Origin: an uncultured Francisella sp.
GTDB lineage: Bacteria; Pseudomonadota; Gammaproteobacteria; Burkholderiales; Neisseriaceae
Direction: 5' to 3'
DNA length: 64,000 nucleotides
Assembly (NCBI GenBank): GCA_943914555.1
Contig: CALUCM010000005.1
Location: forward strand, 3,988 to 67,987
The notes under the pieces are model-generated. The model was not told the DNA's origin. It did no database searches and saw only the letters and a list, made by a program, of their open reading frames with translations. Every line of letters starts with the position of its first letter. The stretch's first letter is position 1. A program made the position numbers and the translations under genes. Positions 8,762-18,335 of the stretch are shown piece after piece.

Positions 8762-9765
8762 GATGAATCCTTTTTAAGAGATAATAAAAGATAGGCTAGC
8801 AAAATAGATTCTATCTGTAAACGGGCATTCAAAGCTGTCTGCTGACAATAAGCCACCCTATTGCTTTGATCTAATAAAGCCCATATATGAGGAAGCTTTA
8901 ATCCTTGCACTAAATGGTGCATTTCTTTCTGTACGTGCACATTGAACTTAACACCATGCCCTTGAAGGCATAGTATCATATCAGCCAGCCACTTATAAAT
9001 CCAATCAAAAAAGTAAATCAACGGCTGTTTCTCTAAGGCATAACGCTGAGCAAAATCAAGAATGCTAAGCAACTTGGGCTGTAACATACACTGTACAAAA
9101 GCATCATAAAGAGCTTGAGGAAAATGTTTGCTGGCAAGAGGTGCCCCGCTATTAAAAAGCAGTTTCCTGCGCGCACTGTCTCGTTCTATTCCCATGGTAT
9201 GTTGCAAATAATCACAGACCGTTTCTTCATTAGGAGCAAAGAGCATAAAACTACGGCAGCGACTCACAATGGTAGGCAATACGCTCTCTTTGCGATGACT
9301 TAACAATAAAAATATTGTTTGCGACACAGGTTCTTCTAATTCTTTTAAAAGAGCATTGGCTGCTTGGACAGTCATTGCTTCCACAGGACGAATAAAAACC
9401 ACTTTTAAGCCACTTAGTTGACTGCTTAGCTGAATCTTTTCAATGACCTCACGCACTGATTCTATTTTAATCATCGATTGAAGTTGTGTGGACTGCTCAT
9501 CTTGCTGATCATCAATCACATAAAAATCAGGATGGTTTCCCACAGCAAACAGCAGGCAAGATTGACAATGTCCACAAGCAGATCGCGTTGCTCCTTGACT
9601 GTTCTCACACAATAAAGTTTTGGCATAGGCCATAACAAACACAGATTTACCAATATATTTATTGCCATAAAATAGCCAGGCATGAGCAAGCATGCCACTT
9701 TGTTTTAAGAGTCGCTGCCAATCCATTTGTTGCCAAGGATATATTATGTCCTGATTCATTTTCAT
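8758..9765 (-). CDS. holB: DNA polymerase III delta' subunit
   Basis: HolB is part of the clamp-loader complex. The 335-residue protein has an AAA+ P-loop (FYGNKYIGKS), a zinc module with CGHCQSC, and the sensor-like ANALLKELEEP and SRCRSF segments. Its start codon directly follows the tmk stop, so its ribosome binding site lies inside tmk. It sits in mltG-tmk-holB-pilZ-tatD, a conserved gammaproteobacterial/betaproteobacterial cluster. Confidence 0.93.
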   Translation of the reverse strand: MKMNQDIIYPWQQMDWQRLLKQSGMLAHAWLFYGNKYIGKSVFVMAYAKTLLCENSQGATRSACGHCQSCLLFAVGNHPDFYVIDDQQDEQSTQLQSMIKIESVREVIEKIQLSSQLSGLKVVFIRPVEAMTVQAANALLKELEEPVSQTIFLLLSHRKESVLPTIVSRCRSFMLFAPNEETVCDYLQHTMGIERDSARRKLLFNSGAPLASKHFPQALYDAFVQCMLQPKLLSILDFAQRYALEKQPLIYFFDWIYKWLADMILCLQGHGVKFNVHVQKEMHHLVQGLKLPHIWALLDQSNRVAYCQQTALNARLQIESILLAYLLLSLKKDSS

Positions 9766-10392
9766 TCAGAGTAAATATCTTTCTATGGCTTGAATTATTT
9801 GCTGATGTACGTGTTTAATTGACTGAGTGCCATCAATCACCATGGTAGAAGATGAATTCATTTGGGCATAATCTAAATAAGCTTGGCGCACCTGCCTCAA
9901 AAAAACCGTACCTTCATTCTCAAAGCGATCTTCCGCACGACAAATCTTCATTCGCCGTCGAATTGATACCTCAGCTTTAACATCCAAAATAATATTAAGA
10001 TCTGGTTGAATGTCGGTTTGTAACCATTGTTCCAATAGTTTAATTTTCGCCATCGGTAACCCTTTGCCTGCACCTTGATAAGCATAAGTGGCTGCTGTAA
10101 ATCGATCGCAAATCACCCAATGCCCCTTGGATAAAGCAGGATAAATCACTGTCTGTAAATGCTGTTGTCTGGCAGCAAATATAAGTAAAGTTTCTGTCTC
10201 TACCGACGCTTTGCTGCTTAGATCTAACAGCCAATCACGGATTTTTTCCCCAATTACCGTACCTCCTGGTTCTCGTGTAAGTACCACTGACATATCTTTA
10301 TCACGCAACCACTGATCAAGCAACTGTAACTGGGTACCTTTGCCAGCTCCATCAATCCCATCTAAGTTAATGAATTTCCCAATCTTTTCCAT
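9766..10392 (-). CDS. tmk: thymidylate kinase
   Basis: Tmk phosphorylates dTMP to dTDP. The P-loop INLDGIDGAGKGTQ, the DRF motif in VICDRFTAATYAYQGAGKG, and TREPGG are present. The ATG at 10392 (MEKIGKFINLDG) is preferred to a TTG two codons upstream. Even so, the gene overlaps the 3' end of mltG by 26 bases. The 208 residues are of normal length. Confidence 0.95.
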   Translation of the reverse strand: MEKIGKFINLDGIDGAGKGTQLQLLDQWLRDKDMSVVLTREPGGTVIGEKIRDWLLDLSSKASVETETLLIFAARQQHLQTVIYPALSKGHWVICDRFTAATYAYQGAGKGLPMAKIKLLEQWLQTDIQPDLNIILDVKAEVSIRRRMKICRAEDRFENEGTVFLRQVRQAYLDYAQMNSSSTMVIDGTQSIKHVHQQIIQAIERYLL

Positions 10393-11413
10393 TATCAATC
10401 ATTCTCGCTTGATTTTGATGATAAGTGTGTACTGCTTGGTGATGTTCCGCTAAAGTATGACTAAATTGACTTTTACCACTGTGATCCCCCTTAGCCACAA
10501 AATAAAGATAGTTAACTGCTGCAGGATGAGCGGCAGCTTCAAGAGAAGCACGCGATGGATTAGCAATAGGAGTTGGCGGCAAACCCAAACGCGTATAGGT
10601 ATTGTAAGGAGTATCTTTTCGCAACTGCTCTTTACTAAGATAACCGTTATAATGATCTTTTAAACCATATATCACTGTCGGATCAGATTGTAAAGGCATG
10701 CCCTTTTTTAATCGATTGATTAAAACAGCTGCAATTAAGCGTCGATCATTTTCATCGCCAGTCTCCTTTTCAACAAGGCTAGCCATAATCAATAATTCAT
10801 AAGAATTACGATAAGGTAGCCCAGCACCTCGTTCATTCCATACTTTATTTAAGGCTTGCTGCAAGCTGCGATAAGCACGCTGATAAATCTCCCGATCTTT
10901 TGCTCCCTCAAAATAATAAAAACTATCAGGTAATAACAGGCCCTCTAAACTCGGATAAGTGGCATTCTTATCTAGTTGCCTGAGCCAGTCTTTACTGCTA
11001 CAACTTAAACAAGTATGGATTAGCAAAGAATTCTGATTCAAAAATGTATTAACCTCGTGATAACCCCAGCCTTCAAGCAGAGTAAGTTTATTTTTTTTAG
11101 GTCCTGTGACAATGATTTTAGCTACTTGCCATATTGAAGCCGGGTTCTTAATATGCACAATACCAGGCTGAAGAGAAATTAATGGATTTTGCAACCAACT
11201 AGCTAATTTAAACCATCTGGCACTACTGATAATGCCGGCATGCCGTAATCTCTCTGCGGTCACAACCAAACCATCTCCCTCATTAATGGTAAAAAGATAC
11301 TCTCCACCCTCAGTAAAAGAGTGCTCACGAAAAAGCCCATTAAGCACCAAAAAGGCACATCCTATTAGGAGTGCCATAAGCATTGCCGCAATAACTTTTA
11401 TCTTTCTAGCCAT
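10367..11413 (-). CDS. mltG: endolytic murein transglycosylase
   Basis: MltG cleaves nascent glycan strands and is thought to end peptidoglycan chains. An N-terminal membrane anchor (about residues 7-27) is followed by the YceG domain. Glu215 in MASLVEKETGD matches the catalytic glutamate, and the QSDPTVIYGL and NPSRASLEAAAHP motifs are intact. The 348 residues are normal for the family. It lies 10 bases after valS and overlaps tmk. Confidence 0.94.
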   Translation of the reverse strand: MARKIKVIAAMLMALLIGCAFLVLNGLFREHSFTEGGEYLFTINEGDGLVVTAERLRHAGIISSARWFKLASWLQNPLISLQPGIVHIKNPASIWQVAKIIVTGPKKNKLTLLEGWGYHEVNTFLNQNSLLIHTCLSCSSKDWLRQLDKNATYPSLEGLLLPDSFYYFEGAKDREIYQRAYRSLQQALNKVWNERGAGLPYRNSYELLIMASLVEKETGDENDRRLIAAVLINRLKKGMPLQSDPTVIYGLKDHYNGYLSKEQLRKDTPYNTYTRLGLPPTPIANPSRASLEAAAHPAAVNYLYFVAKGDHSGKSQFSHTLAEHHQAVHTYHQNQARMIDNGKDWEIH

Positions 11414-11423
11414 AACACGTATT

Positions 11424-14228
11424 TCATAATTGCTTTAACTGTTCCTGAATATCTGCTAACTGAGTACGCAATTCTTGGGCAGTCTTCTCATCTTTTTCTA
11501 CTAAAACAGTAGGAGCTTTTTCACGATATCCAGGTTGTTTGAGTTTTTTATCCAGTTTTTCATAGGCTTTACTTAATTTCTCTAAGGTCTTGTTTAGCCG
11601 CTGATATTGCACTTCTCTATTAACACAAACAGATAGTAAAAATCTTATCCCTTGGACACGGCCAACTGGCACATTGCTATCTGTAGGCAACTTTTCAACA
11701 AACTTGACCTCACCTACCCGAGCCAGACTAGGAAGATACATGGCATAATCACGCAGACACTCTTTATCTCCCTCCACTATCAATGGTGGTTTGTCACTCA
11801 TCTTCATTTCCATCTGTACCTTAAGATGGCGAATAGAATTAACAAGCTCTTGAAAAAAAATCATTTTTTGTTCGCAAGCTTCATCAATCAAACTATCTTG
11901 AGCTTTTGGCCACTGCGCAAGCATAATACTTTTCACCTTTGACTCTCGCACTACAAGCGGAAGCATCTGCCACAGCTCTTCACTGATAAAAGGCATTAAA
12001 GGATGAAGTAAGCGCAAAGATGTTTCTAAAGTAGTTAGCAAAGTATGAATAGTTAGCAGTTGAGCGGTACTACTTCCTTCCCTCAATGCAACTTTACTAA
12101 GCTCCACATACCAGTCACAGTAATCATTCCAAATAAATTCATACAGTTGTTGAGATGCTAGATCAATCCGGTAGCTATCATAAGCTTGTGTCAAAGATTG
12201 AATAACTCTTTGTAAGCGACTATTGATCCACCGGTCAGCAAAATGTGTTTCTTGCCAAGATATTGGCGCTGATGAAACCCTATGTGCATGCATCATGACA
12301 AAGCGGCTTACATTCCAAATTTTATTACAAAAATTACGGTAACCTTCACAGCGTTTTAAATCAAAATTAATTGATCGACCTAAACTGGCATAGCTTGCCA
12401 TAGTATAACGCAAAGCATCAGCACCATAAGCCTCAATGCCTTTGGGAAATAATTGGCGAGTCTGCTGTTCAATCATTCTAGCTTTTTCTGGTTGACGTAG
12501 ACCAGTGGTTCGCTTTTTTAGTAGCGTGGGTAAATCCACACCTTCAATAATATCCACAGGATCGATCACATTTCCCTCAGATTTGGACATTTTTTTGCCC
12601 TCATGATCTCTGACAATACCATGGATATAAACTTGTTTAAAAGGAATCTGCTGCAGAAAATGCATACTCATCATAATCATGCGCGCTACCCAGAAAAAGA
12701 TGATTTCATGGCCTGTCACTAACACACTACTAGGGAAAAATGTAGCAAGCATTTGCGTTTTTTGCGGCCAACCTAAAGCGGCAAACGGGACCAAAGCAGA
12801 AGAAAACCAAGTATCTAGCACATCTTCATCACGGACGATGGCTTGACCATTAGCTTTTGCTCGCGCTTCTTTTTCATTTCTTGCAACATAAATATTGCCT
12901 TGTGCATCGTACCAAGCAGGGATTTGATGCCCCCACCATAACTGCCTGGAAATACACCAATCTTCTAGCTGACTCATCCATTGCCGATAGGTATTCACCC
13001 AATTTTCAGGAATAAACGTTACTGCACCTAAATCTACTGCTTTGGCTGCAGCCTCACCTAAAGACAGCCCTTTCTCTCCTTGTTTATTCATAGACACAAA
13101 CCACTGGTCAGTCAGCATTGGCTCAATAACTGTTCCGGTACGATCCCCGCGTGGAGTCATTAAAATATGTGCTTCTTCTTTTACTAATAAATTTTGCGCC
13201 TTTAAAGCCTCAACTATTTTTATACGGGCTTGTTTACGACTTAGTCCTACAAATTCCTCTGCGATATCAAAGGATGATTGCAAAAGGTTAGAGCCATAGG
13301 CGTAAACTTCTGCTTTTTTTAATATTTTACCTTGTAAATCAAGTATCTTAATCAAAACTGATTGATGACGTTTACCAAGATCATAATCGTTAAAATCGTG
13401 AGCTGGTGTTACTTTGACACAACCTGTGCCAAACTCTTGATCCACATACTCATCCGCCACCACTTCAATTTCACGATGCACTAGTGGCAGGCGTACCTTT
13501 TTACCAATCCAGTGTTGATAACGTGGATCTTGTGGATGGACTGCCACCATCACATCACCTAATAAAGTTTCTGGTCGTGTAGTGGCAATAGTTAAATAAG
13601 ACTGTGTATCATCAACTGCTGGATATTTAATCCACCACATATTGCCATGTTCTTCAACATTTTCCACCTCTAAATCAGAAATAGCCGTGCCCAATACCGG
13701 ATCCCAATTAACTAAACGTTTACCACGATAAATTAAGTTTTCTTCATAAAGGCGCACAAATGCTTCAATCACCGCCTTAGAATAGCTCTCATCCATAGTA
13801 AAATACGCTTGAGACCAATCAACAGAACAACCTATCTTTTTCATCTGAGTTTGCATGGTACTACCTGAAGAGGCTTTCCAGTCCCATACTTCTTTTAAAA
13901 AAGCTTCACGTCCTAATTGTTGTTTATCTAAACCACGTGCTGCTAAAGCACGCTCCACTACAATTTGAGTGGCAATACCTGAGTGATCAAATCCGGGGAA
14001 CCAACACACTTTCTCACCTTTCATACGATGATAGCGAATGGTGGTATCCATAATCGTTTGGTTAAAAGCATGCCCCATGTGCAAAACACCAGTAACATTC
14101 GGTGGCGGAAGTTGAATAGAAAACACCTGTTCATCCTGGTGCATTGACGGTTGAAAATACCCGTGCTCTTGCCAATAGTGATACCATTTTTCTTCTAATA
14201 ATCGTGGTTGATATTTTTCTGCCTGCAT
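11424..14228 (-). CDS. valS: valine--tRNA ligase
   Basis: The 934-residue class Ia aminoacyl-tRNA synthetase has the HIGH-type motif HMGH at 50-53 (PPPNVTGVLHMGHA) and KMSKS at 546-550 (GKKMSKSEGNVID). A CP1 editing domain lies between them, and a C-terminal coiled coil (KLSKAYEKLDKKLKQPGYRE) is characteristic of ValRS. It is the first gene of the long leftward cluster that runs to the nitroreductase. The 127-base space to rlmL holds divergent control signals. Confidence 0.97.
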   Translation of the reverse strand: MQAEKYQPRLLEEKWYHYWQEHGYFQPSMHQDEQVFSIQLPPPNVTGVLHMGHAFNQTIMDTTIRYHRMKGEKVCWFPGFDHSGIATQIVVERALAARGLDKQQLGREAFLKEVWDWKASSGSTMQTQMKKIGCSVDWSQAYFTMDESYSKAVIEAFVRLYEENLIYRGKRLVNWDPVLGTAISDLEVENVEEHGNMWWIKYPAVDDTQSYLTIATTRPETLLGDVMVAVHPQDPRYQHWIGKKVRLPLVHREIEVVADEYVDQEFGTGCVKVTPAHDFNDYDLGKRHQSVLIKILDLQGKILKKAEVYAYGSNLLQSSFDIAEEFVGLSRKQARIKIVEALKAQNLLVKEEAHILMTPRGDRTGTVIEPMLTDQWFVSMNKQGEKGLSLGEAAAKAVDLGAVTFIPENWVNTYRQWMSQLEDWCISRQLWWGHQIPAWYDAQGNIYVARNEKEARAKANGQAIVRDEDVLDTWFSSALVPFAALGWPQKTQMLATFFPSSVLVTGHEIIFFWVARMIMMSMHFLQQIPFKQVYIHGIVRDHEGKKMSKSEGNVIDPVDIIEGVDLPTLLKKRTTGLRQPEKARMIEQQTRQLFPKGIEAYGADALRYTMASYASLGRSINFDLKRCEGYRNFCNKIWNVSRFVMMHAHRVSSAPISWQETHFADRWINSRLQRVIQSLTQAYDSYRIDLASQQLYEFIWNDYCDWYVELSKVALREGSSTAQLLTIHTLLTTLETSLRLLHPLMPFISEELWQMLPLVVRESKVKSIMLAQWPKAQDSLIDEACEQKMIFFQELVNSIRHLKVQMEMKMSDKPPLIVEGDKECLRDYAMYLPSLARVGEVKFVEKLPTDSNVPVGRVQGIRFLLSVCVNREVQYQRLNKTLEKLSKAYEKLDKKLKQPGYREKAPTVLVEKDEKTAQELRTQLADIQEQLKQL

Positions 14229-14307
14229 GATTTTGATTGATATTGCCCTTGTTCTAGGAAAAACAGAGATTCTACCACTGTCACCTCCTATTTCAATGCA
14301 ATATATC

Positions 14308-14335
14308 TTGGGTCTATAAAGCTTTGCATTATAAT
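14308..14335 (+). promoter_or_regulatory. candidate sigma70-type promoter for rlmL
   Basis: A TTGGGT box and a perfect TATAAT box are separated by 16 bases and end about 20 bases before the rlmL ATG, so the leader would be very short. This is a pattern match only; no start-site data are available. Confidence 0.45.
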
Positions 14336-14355
14336 TATCTTTTTAACTTTATTTT

Positions 14356-15507
14356 ATGTATACAATAACCATTACCTGCCCTAGAGGTTTGGAAGAACAA
14401 TTGCAAAGGGAAGTGCAGACCATCTGTAATCAACCAGCAGAACGGCGTCAAGGCTTCGTCACCTTACATGGGACTTTAGAAACTGTTTATCGCCTAAACC
14501 TTCATTCACGCCTTGCTTCACGGGTGCTTATTTTACTGACCAGCGGTCAAGTCAGCTCAGAAAAGGATATTTATACCCTTGCTTGTCAAATAGATTGGCC
14601 TACCTGGTTTAGAAGTGAAAGCCGTTTTAAAGTACATGTGGAGGGATTTGCTCCTTGGAGCCGACGCTTAGATTTCCTAGCTTTGAAAATTAAAGATGCG
14701 GTATGTGATATCTTTAGGAAACAGACAGGAAAGCGCCCTAGTATCGATAAAATTGATACTAATATCCGTTTATTTGCTTATCTTAACCACAACCAGGCTT
14801 ATATTTATATTGACAGCAGTGGTGAAGCTTTATTTAAAAGAGGTTGGCGAGAAAAACATCTGCTTGCTCCTTTGCGCGAAAATCTTGCAGCGAGCTTACT
14901 TACTTTTGCTAGTTATGACGGAAATGAGGCTTTCATCGATCCGATGTGCGGTAGTGGTACTATCGCTATTGAAGCCGCGATGCTAGCTAGTCAGATACCT
15001 CCTGGTCTACACCGTCACTTTGCCTTTGAATACTTTCTTAATTTTGATTTTGAGCATTGGCAATCTCTTAAAAAAGAGGCCAAAAATTTAATCATTACTC
15101 CATCCAAACCTATATATGCCTATGATCAGCACTCTTATGCCATCAAAACAGCGCAAGCCAATGCTAAAAAAGCAGGCGTGTTTGATTTTATTAGCTTTGC
15201 ACGATTATCATTTACCAATCTTTATCCCAAAGAAAATAAAGGACAGCTAATTTGTAACCCTCCTTACGGCGAGCGTATGAATCAACTAAACGAAATTCGC
15301 CATCAGTACCCTCATTGGTCAGAAGTATTAAAAAAACGTTTTTCTGGCTGGCAAGTAGGATTCATCACCTCAGACTTTGATTTTCCAAAAATTCTGAGGT
15401 TAACACCCAAAAGAAAAATTCCCTTATATAACGGCAGGTTAGAATGTCGTTTTTATCTTTTTGATATGGTTAAGGGATCAAACAGAAGGATGTCCAAACA
15501 AGTCTAA
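14356..15507 (+). CDS. rlmL: THUMP-domain 23S rRNA (guanine-N2)-methyltransferase, RlmL-type
   Basis: The 383-residue protein has an N-terminal THUMP RNA-binding region and a Rossmann methyltransferase domain. The SAM motif FIDPMCGSGTIAIEAA and the catalytic motif ICNPPYGERM identify a guanine-N2 methyltransferase. It corresponds to the N-terminal half of the 700-residue E. coli RlmKL; the RlmK part is absent, as is normal for stand-alone homologues. Its 3' end overlaps the convergent coaE by 30 bases. Confidence 0.88.
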   Translation: MYTITITCPRGLEEQLQREVQTICNQPAERRQGFVTLHGTLETVYRLNLHSRLASRVLILLTSGQVSSEKDIYTLACQIDWPTWFRSESRFKVHVEGFAPWSRRLDFLALKIKDAVCDIFRKQTGKRPSIDKIDTNIRLFAYLNHNQAYIYIDSSGEALFKRGWREKHLLAPLRENLAASLLTFASYDGNEAFIDPMCGSGTIAIEAAMLASQIPPGLHRHFAFEYFLNFDFEHWQSLKKEAKNLIITPSKPIYAYDQHSYAIKTAQANAKKAGVFDFISFARLSFTNLYPKENKGQLICNPPYGERMNQLNEIRHQYPHWSEVLKKRFSGWQVGFITSDFDFPKILRLTPKRKIPLYNGRLECRFYLFDMVKGSNRRMSKQV

Positions 15508-16101
15508 ATAAGTACGATGTTGAGAGAAAACTTTTGCTTGCAACTCACTCAAGTTACCGTTATTACGCACTACATCGTCTGCTAGTTTTAATCCTTGTTC
15601 TCGAGACAATTGCTGGTGCATAATATTGCGCACCTGCGCTTCAGACAAGCCGTCTCGTTGACATACTTGAGTAATTTGCCAAATGGGATCAACATCTACA
15701 TATAGCACTCGATTCAAAATAGCATTGTAAATGCTATCAGCAGAAAAAACTGGTACCACAAGAATGCCATAGATGCCTTGGGCTTGTTTTTGTAAAGAAA
15801 GTACTTGACTAAAAATTTTGGGGTGTAAAATAAACTCTAACCATTTTTTTGCACGTTGATCATTAAATATTTTATGATGCATCCAAGCGCGATTTAAAAG
15901 ACCATGATCATTGATTGCTTCTTGACCAAAGCAAGCTTCGATCTCTTCAATTGCCGTACCAGGTGAACAAGTGAGTTCGTGAGCAATCACATCTGTATCA
16001 ATAACCGGTACATTTTGCTGCGCAAAAAAACCACTAATAGTTGTTTTGCCACTGCCTATGCCTCCAGTTAAGAGCACCCAGGGTATGGGTTTTCTAAACA
16101 T
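15478..16101 (-). CDS. coaE: dephospho-CoA kinase
   Basis: CoaE makes the last step of coenzyme A synthesis. The P-loop LTGGIGSGKTT (residues 11-21), the substrate motif VIDTDVIAHEL, and the VVPVFSADSIYNAILNRVLYVDVDP region are typical. The gene overlaps pilD by eight bases, the pilD-coaE arrangement seen in many beta- and gammaproteobacteria. Confidence 0.95.
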   Translation of the reverse strand: MFRKPIPWVLLTGGIGSGKTTISGFFAQQNVPVIDTDVIAHELTCSPGTAIEEIEACFGQEAINDHGLLNRAWMHHKIFNDQRAKKWLEFILHPKIFSQVLSLQKQAQGIYGILVVPVFSADSIYNAILNRVLYVDVDPIWQITQVCQRDGLSEAQVRNIMHQQLSREQGLKLADDVVRNNGNLSELQAKVFSQHRTYLDLFGHPSV

Positions 16102-16945
16102 GTAAGCCTTGCAAAAAAAGCATTATTTCTGGTCCAAAAATAAACATAATGAGGCCCGCGAGAACAATCGCTGGGCCAAAAGGCAATGGCTCAGATAAAC
16201 TTGATTTCATTAAAAGAGCAAGAATTAAGCCGCATAGTGAAGATAATAAGATTAAAGGGGGTAGCGATAAAATACCAAGCCAAGCTCCAAGAGCAGCAAA
16301 CAATTTTAAATCTCCAAAACCTATGGCTTCTTTCTTAAATAGCCATTTGACCAAATAAAACAATAGCCAAAAAAACAGATAAGCACTCGCTGCCCCCAGG
16401 ACCGATGATTTTAATGGCACCTTATAAATAGCAAAAGCATTAAATAGCAAGCCCAACCAAAGTAAGGAAATTGATAACACATCAGGAATTAAAGTAGTAC
16501 GCAAATCTATTAAAGCAATCACAATCAGTATTGATGCAAAGAAGATCCCTCCAAGTAAAGGGAGCCCCCAACCCAAACGGTAATACATTAAGGCAAATAC
16601 AAATCCAGTAAAAAACTCGACCAAGGGATAGCGAAAACTGATCTTATCTTGGCAATGACGACAACGCCCCTTTTGTAAGATATAGCTTAACAAAGGAATT
16701 TTTTCATAAAACTTAAGTTTCTCATGACAAGAAGTACAGTGCGATGGAGGAAAAGCTAAATTGAATCGCCCCAGTCCCTGGTCTTCTTCATCAGGTTGTT
16801 CGCCTAATATCTCCCTGGCTTCTATCCGCCAGCAGGCTTGTAGCATCATTGGCAAACGATAAATAATCACATTCAAAAAACTACCTGTGATTAGACCTAA
16901 GGTAAAAAAAGCCATTATCCCAATAATGACCTCGTTTGTTATCAT
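16094..16945 (-). CDS. pilD: type IV prepilin leader peptidase / N-methyltransferase
   Basis: PilD cleaves and N-methylates prepilins at the inner membrane. The protein has 283 residues and several membrane helices. The two aspartates of this aspartic protease family are Asp147 (ALIDLRTTLIPD) and Asp212 (GFGDLKL). The cytoplasmic zinc site has two CxxC pairs, Cys70/73 and Cys95/98. It belongs to the pilB-pilC-pilD-coaE group, all leftward, with a 136-base gap before pilC in which I see no gene. Confidence 0.96.
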   Translation of the reverse strand: MITNEVIIGIMAFFTLGLITGSFLNVIIYRLPMMLQACWRIEAREILGEQPDEEDQGLGRFNLAFPPSHCTSCHEKLKFYEKIPLLSYILQKGRCRHCQDKISFRYPLVEFFTGFVFALMYYRLGWGLPLLGGIFFASILIVIALIDLRTTLIPDVLSISLLWLGLLFNAFAIYKVPLKSSVLGAASAYLFFWLLFYLVKWLFKKEAIGFGDLKLFAALGAWLGILSLPPLILLSSLCGLILALLMKSSLSEPLPFGPAIVLAGLIMFIFGPEIMLFLQGLHV

Positions 16946-17081
16946 ATTTTTTTCCTCAAATATTAAAATTGTATTACCCGCTTTAAGACCAATAACTGAC
17001 TTACGCTAGCGGCGCGCTACTAAAATCCTGTCAACCAGCCAAATCCAAGTTATGTTCCCATAAAAACCACGATGAGAACCG

Positions 17082-18320
17082 TTAGACCAAGGTACCAAAG
17101 TTGAAAATCGGTAGATAAATAGCCAGCATTAATGTACCAACGAATATCGCCAACACTGAAATAATGATTGGCTCCATCACTGACTCCAGCGTTGATACCC
17201 GCAGATCGACCTCTTCATCAAAATAATCCGAGACTTTATTCATCATCTCCTCTAAGGTACCAGCCTCCTCCCCAACTTCTGCTAGTTGTACAAACAATGG
17301 AGGAAAAAGTTTTTCATGGCTGATAATGCTACTGATCAAACTTTCACCTTGCTCTACTTGAAGGTGAATTTCCTGGGTTGCTTGTTTAAATAAAATATTT
17401 TTAGTGCTATTAACGATTAGCTTTAAGATATCCGTCATTGGCACTCCAGCAGCATACAAACTGGCAAACGTTCTTGCCCAACGTGAACTTTCTGAACGTT
17501 GCATAATAAATCCAAAAATAGGTAGCTGCATTAAAAAAGCTGTCACTTTTTTTCTAAATGGGATACGAGAGCGATAATAATAAATAAACACCATGATAAT
17601 AACGATCATGGATAAAACAATGGCAGGCCCCCACTTGATTAAAAAATCAGAAAAAGAGATAAACCCCCTAGTAATAGCAGGGAGCTCTGCGCTCATGTCT
17701 TCATATAATTTTTTAAATATAGGTAAAACCCATATTAACATGAATACCATGACCGCAACACCCACACCAATCACAAAAAGAGGATACATCAAAGCCTTGC
17801 GCACACTTCTAATTAATTTATCAGACTTTTCCCTTTGCGTTGCCACACGATTTAACGCTGTATCTAATAAACCACCTGTTTCACCTGCCTTCACCAGCCC
17901 AATATAAAGACCATCAAAATATTTAGGATATTTCTCTAAGGCATGGGTTAATGAATTTCCTTGTTCAATTTCTTTTTTTATATCCAAAACCATAGCTGCC
18001 ATACTTTGATTGGAAAATCCTCGTGCGATCACATTCAAGGATTGCGTCAAAGGGACTCCAGCTTTCATCATAGAAGACAGTTGTCGTGTAAAAATGGTAA
18101 TATCAGTGCCCTTAATACGCTTCTCAAACTTACGTACAGGTTTGATTTTTTTGATACGGATATTTTTATATACCAGCTGCCGACGCGCTTCTTTATCGTT
18201 GACAGCTCTAACACGTCCTCGCGTCTCTTCCTTATTAGTCTCATCAAAACCTTCAAATTCAAAGGTTTTTAATTTCGTTCCCTTATTAAGCCTGCGTAGA
18301 GGTCTTCCCGCCATAATCAT
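17082..18320 (-). CDS. pilC: type IV pilus inner-membrane platform protein PilC (PilG in Neisseria)
   Basis: The 412-residue GspF/PilC-family protein has two repeated domains with conserved FTRQLSSMMKAGVPLTQSL and RWARTFASLYAAGVPMTDIL segments. Three hydrophobic helices lie near residues 178-200, 225-247 and 380-405. It is the platform on which the PilB motor builds pili. The gene starts 15 bases after the pilB stop. The 'pilC' name here is the Pseudomonas one; the Neisseria adhesin also called PilC is the separate pilY1 gene at 27.5 kb. Confidence 0.95.
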   Translation of the reverse strand: MIMAGRPLRRLNKGTKLKTFEFEGFDETNKEETRGRVRAVNDKEARRQLVYKNIRIKKIKPVRKFEKRIKGTDITIFTRQLSSMMKAGVPLTQSLNVIARGFSNQSMAAMVLDIKKEIEQGNSLTHALEKYPKYFDGLYIGLVKAGETGGLLDTALNRVATQREKSDKLIRSVRKALMYPLFVIGVGVAVMVFMLIWVLPIFKKLYEDMSAELPAITRGFISFSDFLIKWGPAIVLSMIVIIMVFIYYYRSRIPFRKKVTAFLMQLPIFGFIMQRSESSRWARTFASLYAAGVPMTDILKLIVNSTKNILFKQATQEIHLQVEQGESLISSIISHEKLFPPLFVQLAEVGEEAGTLEEMMNKVSDYFDEEVDLRVSTLESVMEPIIISVLAIFVGTLMLAIYLPIFNFGTLV

Positions 18321-18335
18321 CCAACCTTATCAAAA

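Noticed and set aside
16946..17081. A small gene between pilD and pilC
   Set aside because: Neither strand has an ORF with a start and ribosome site; only short GC-rich inverted bases.
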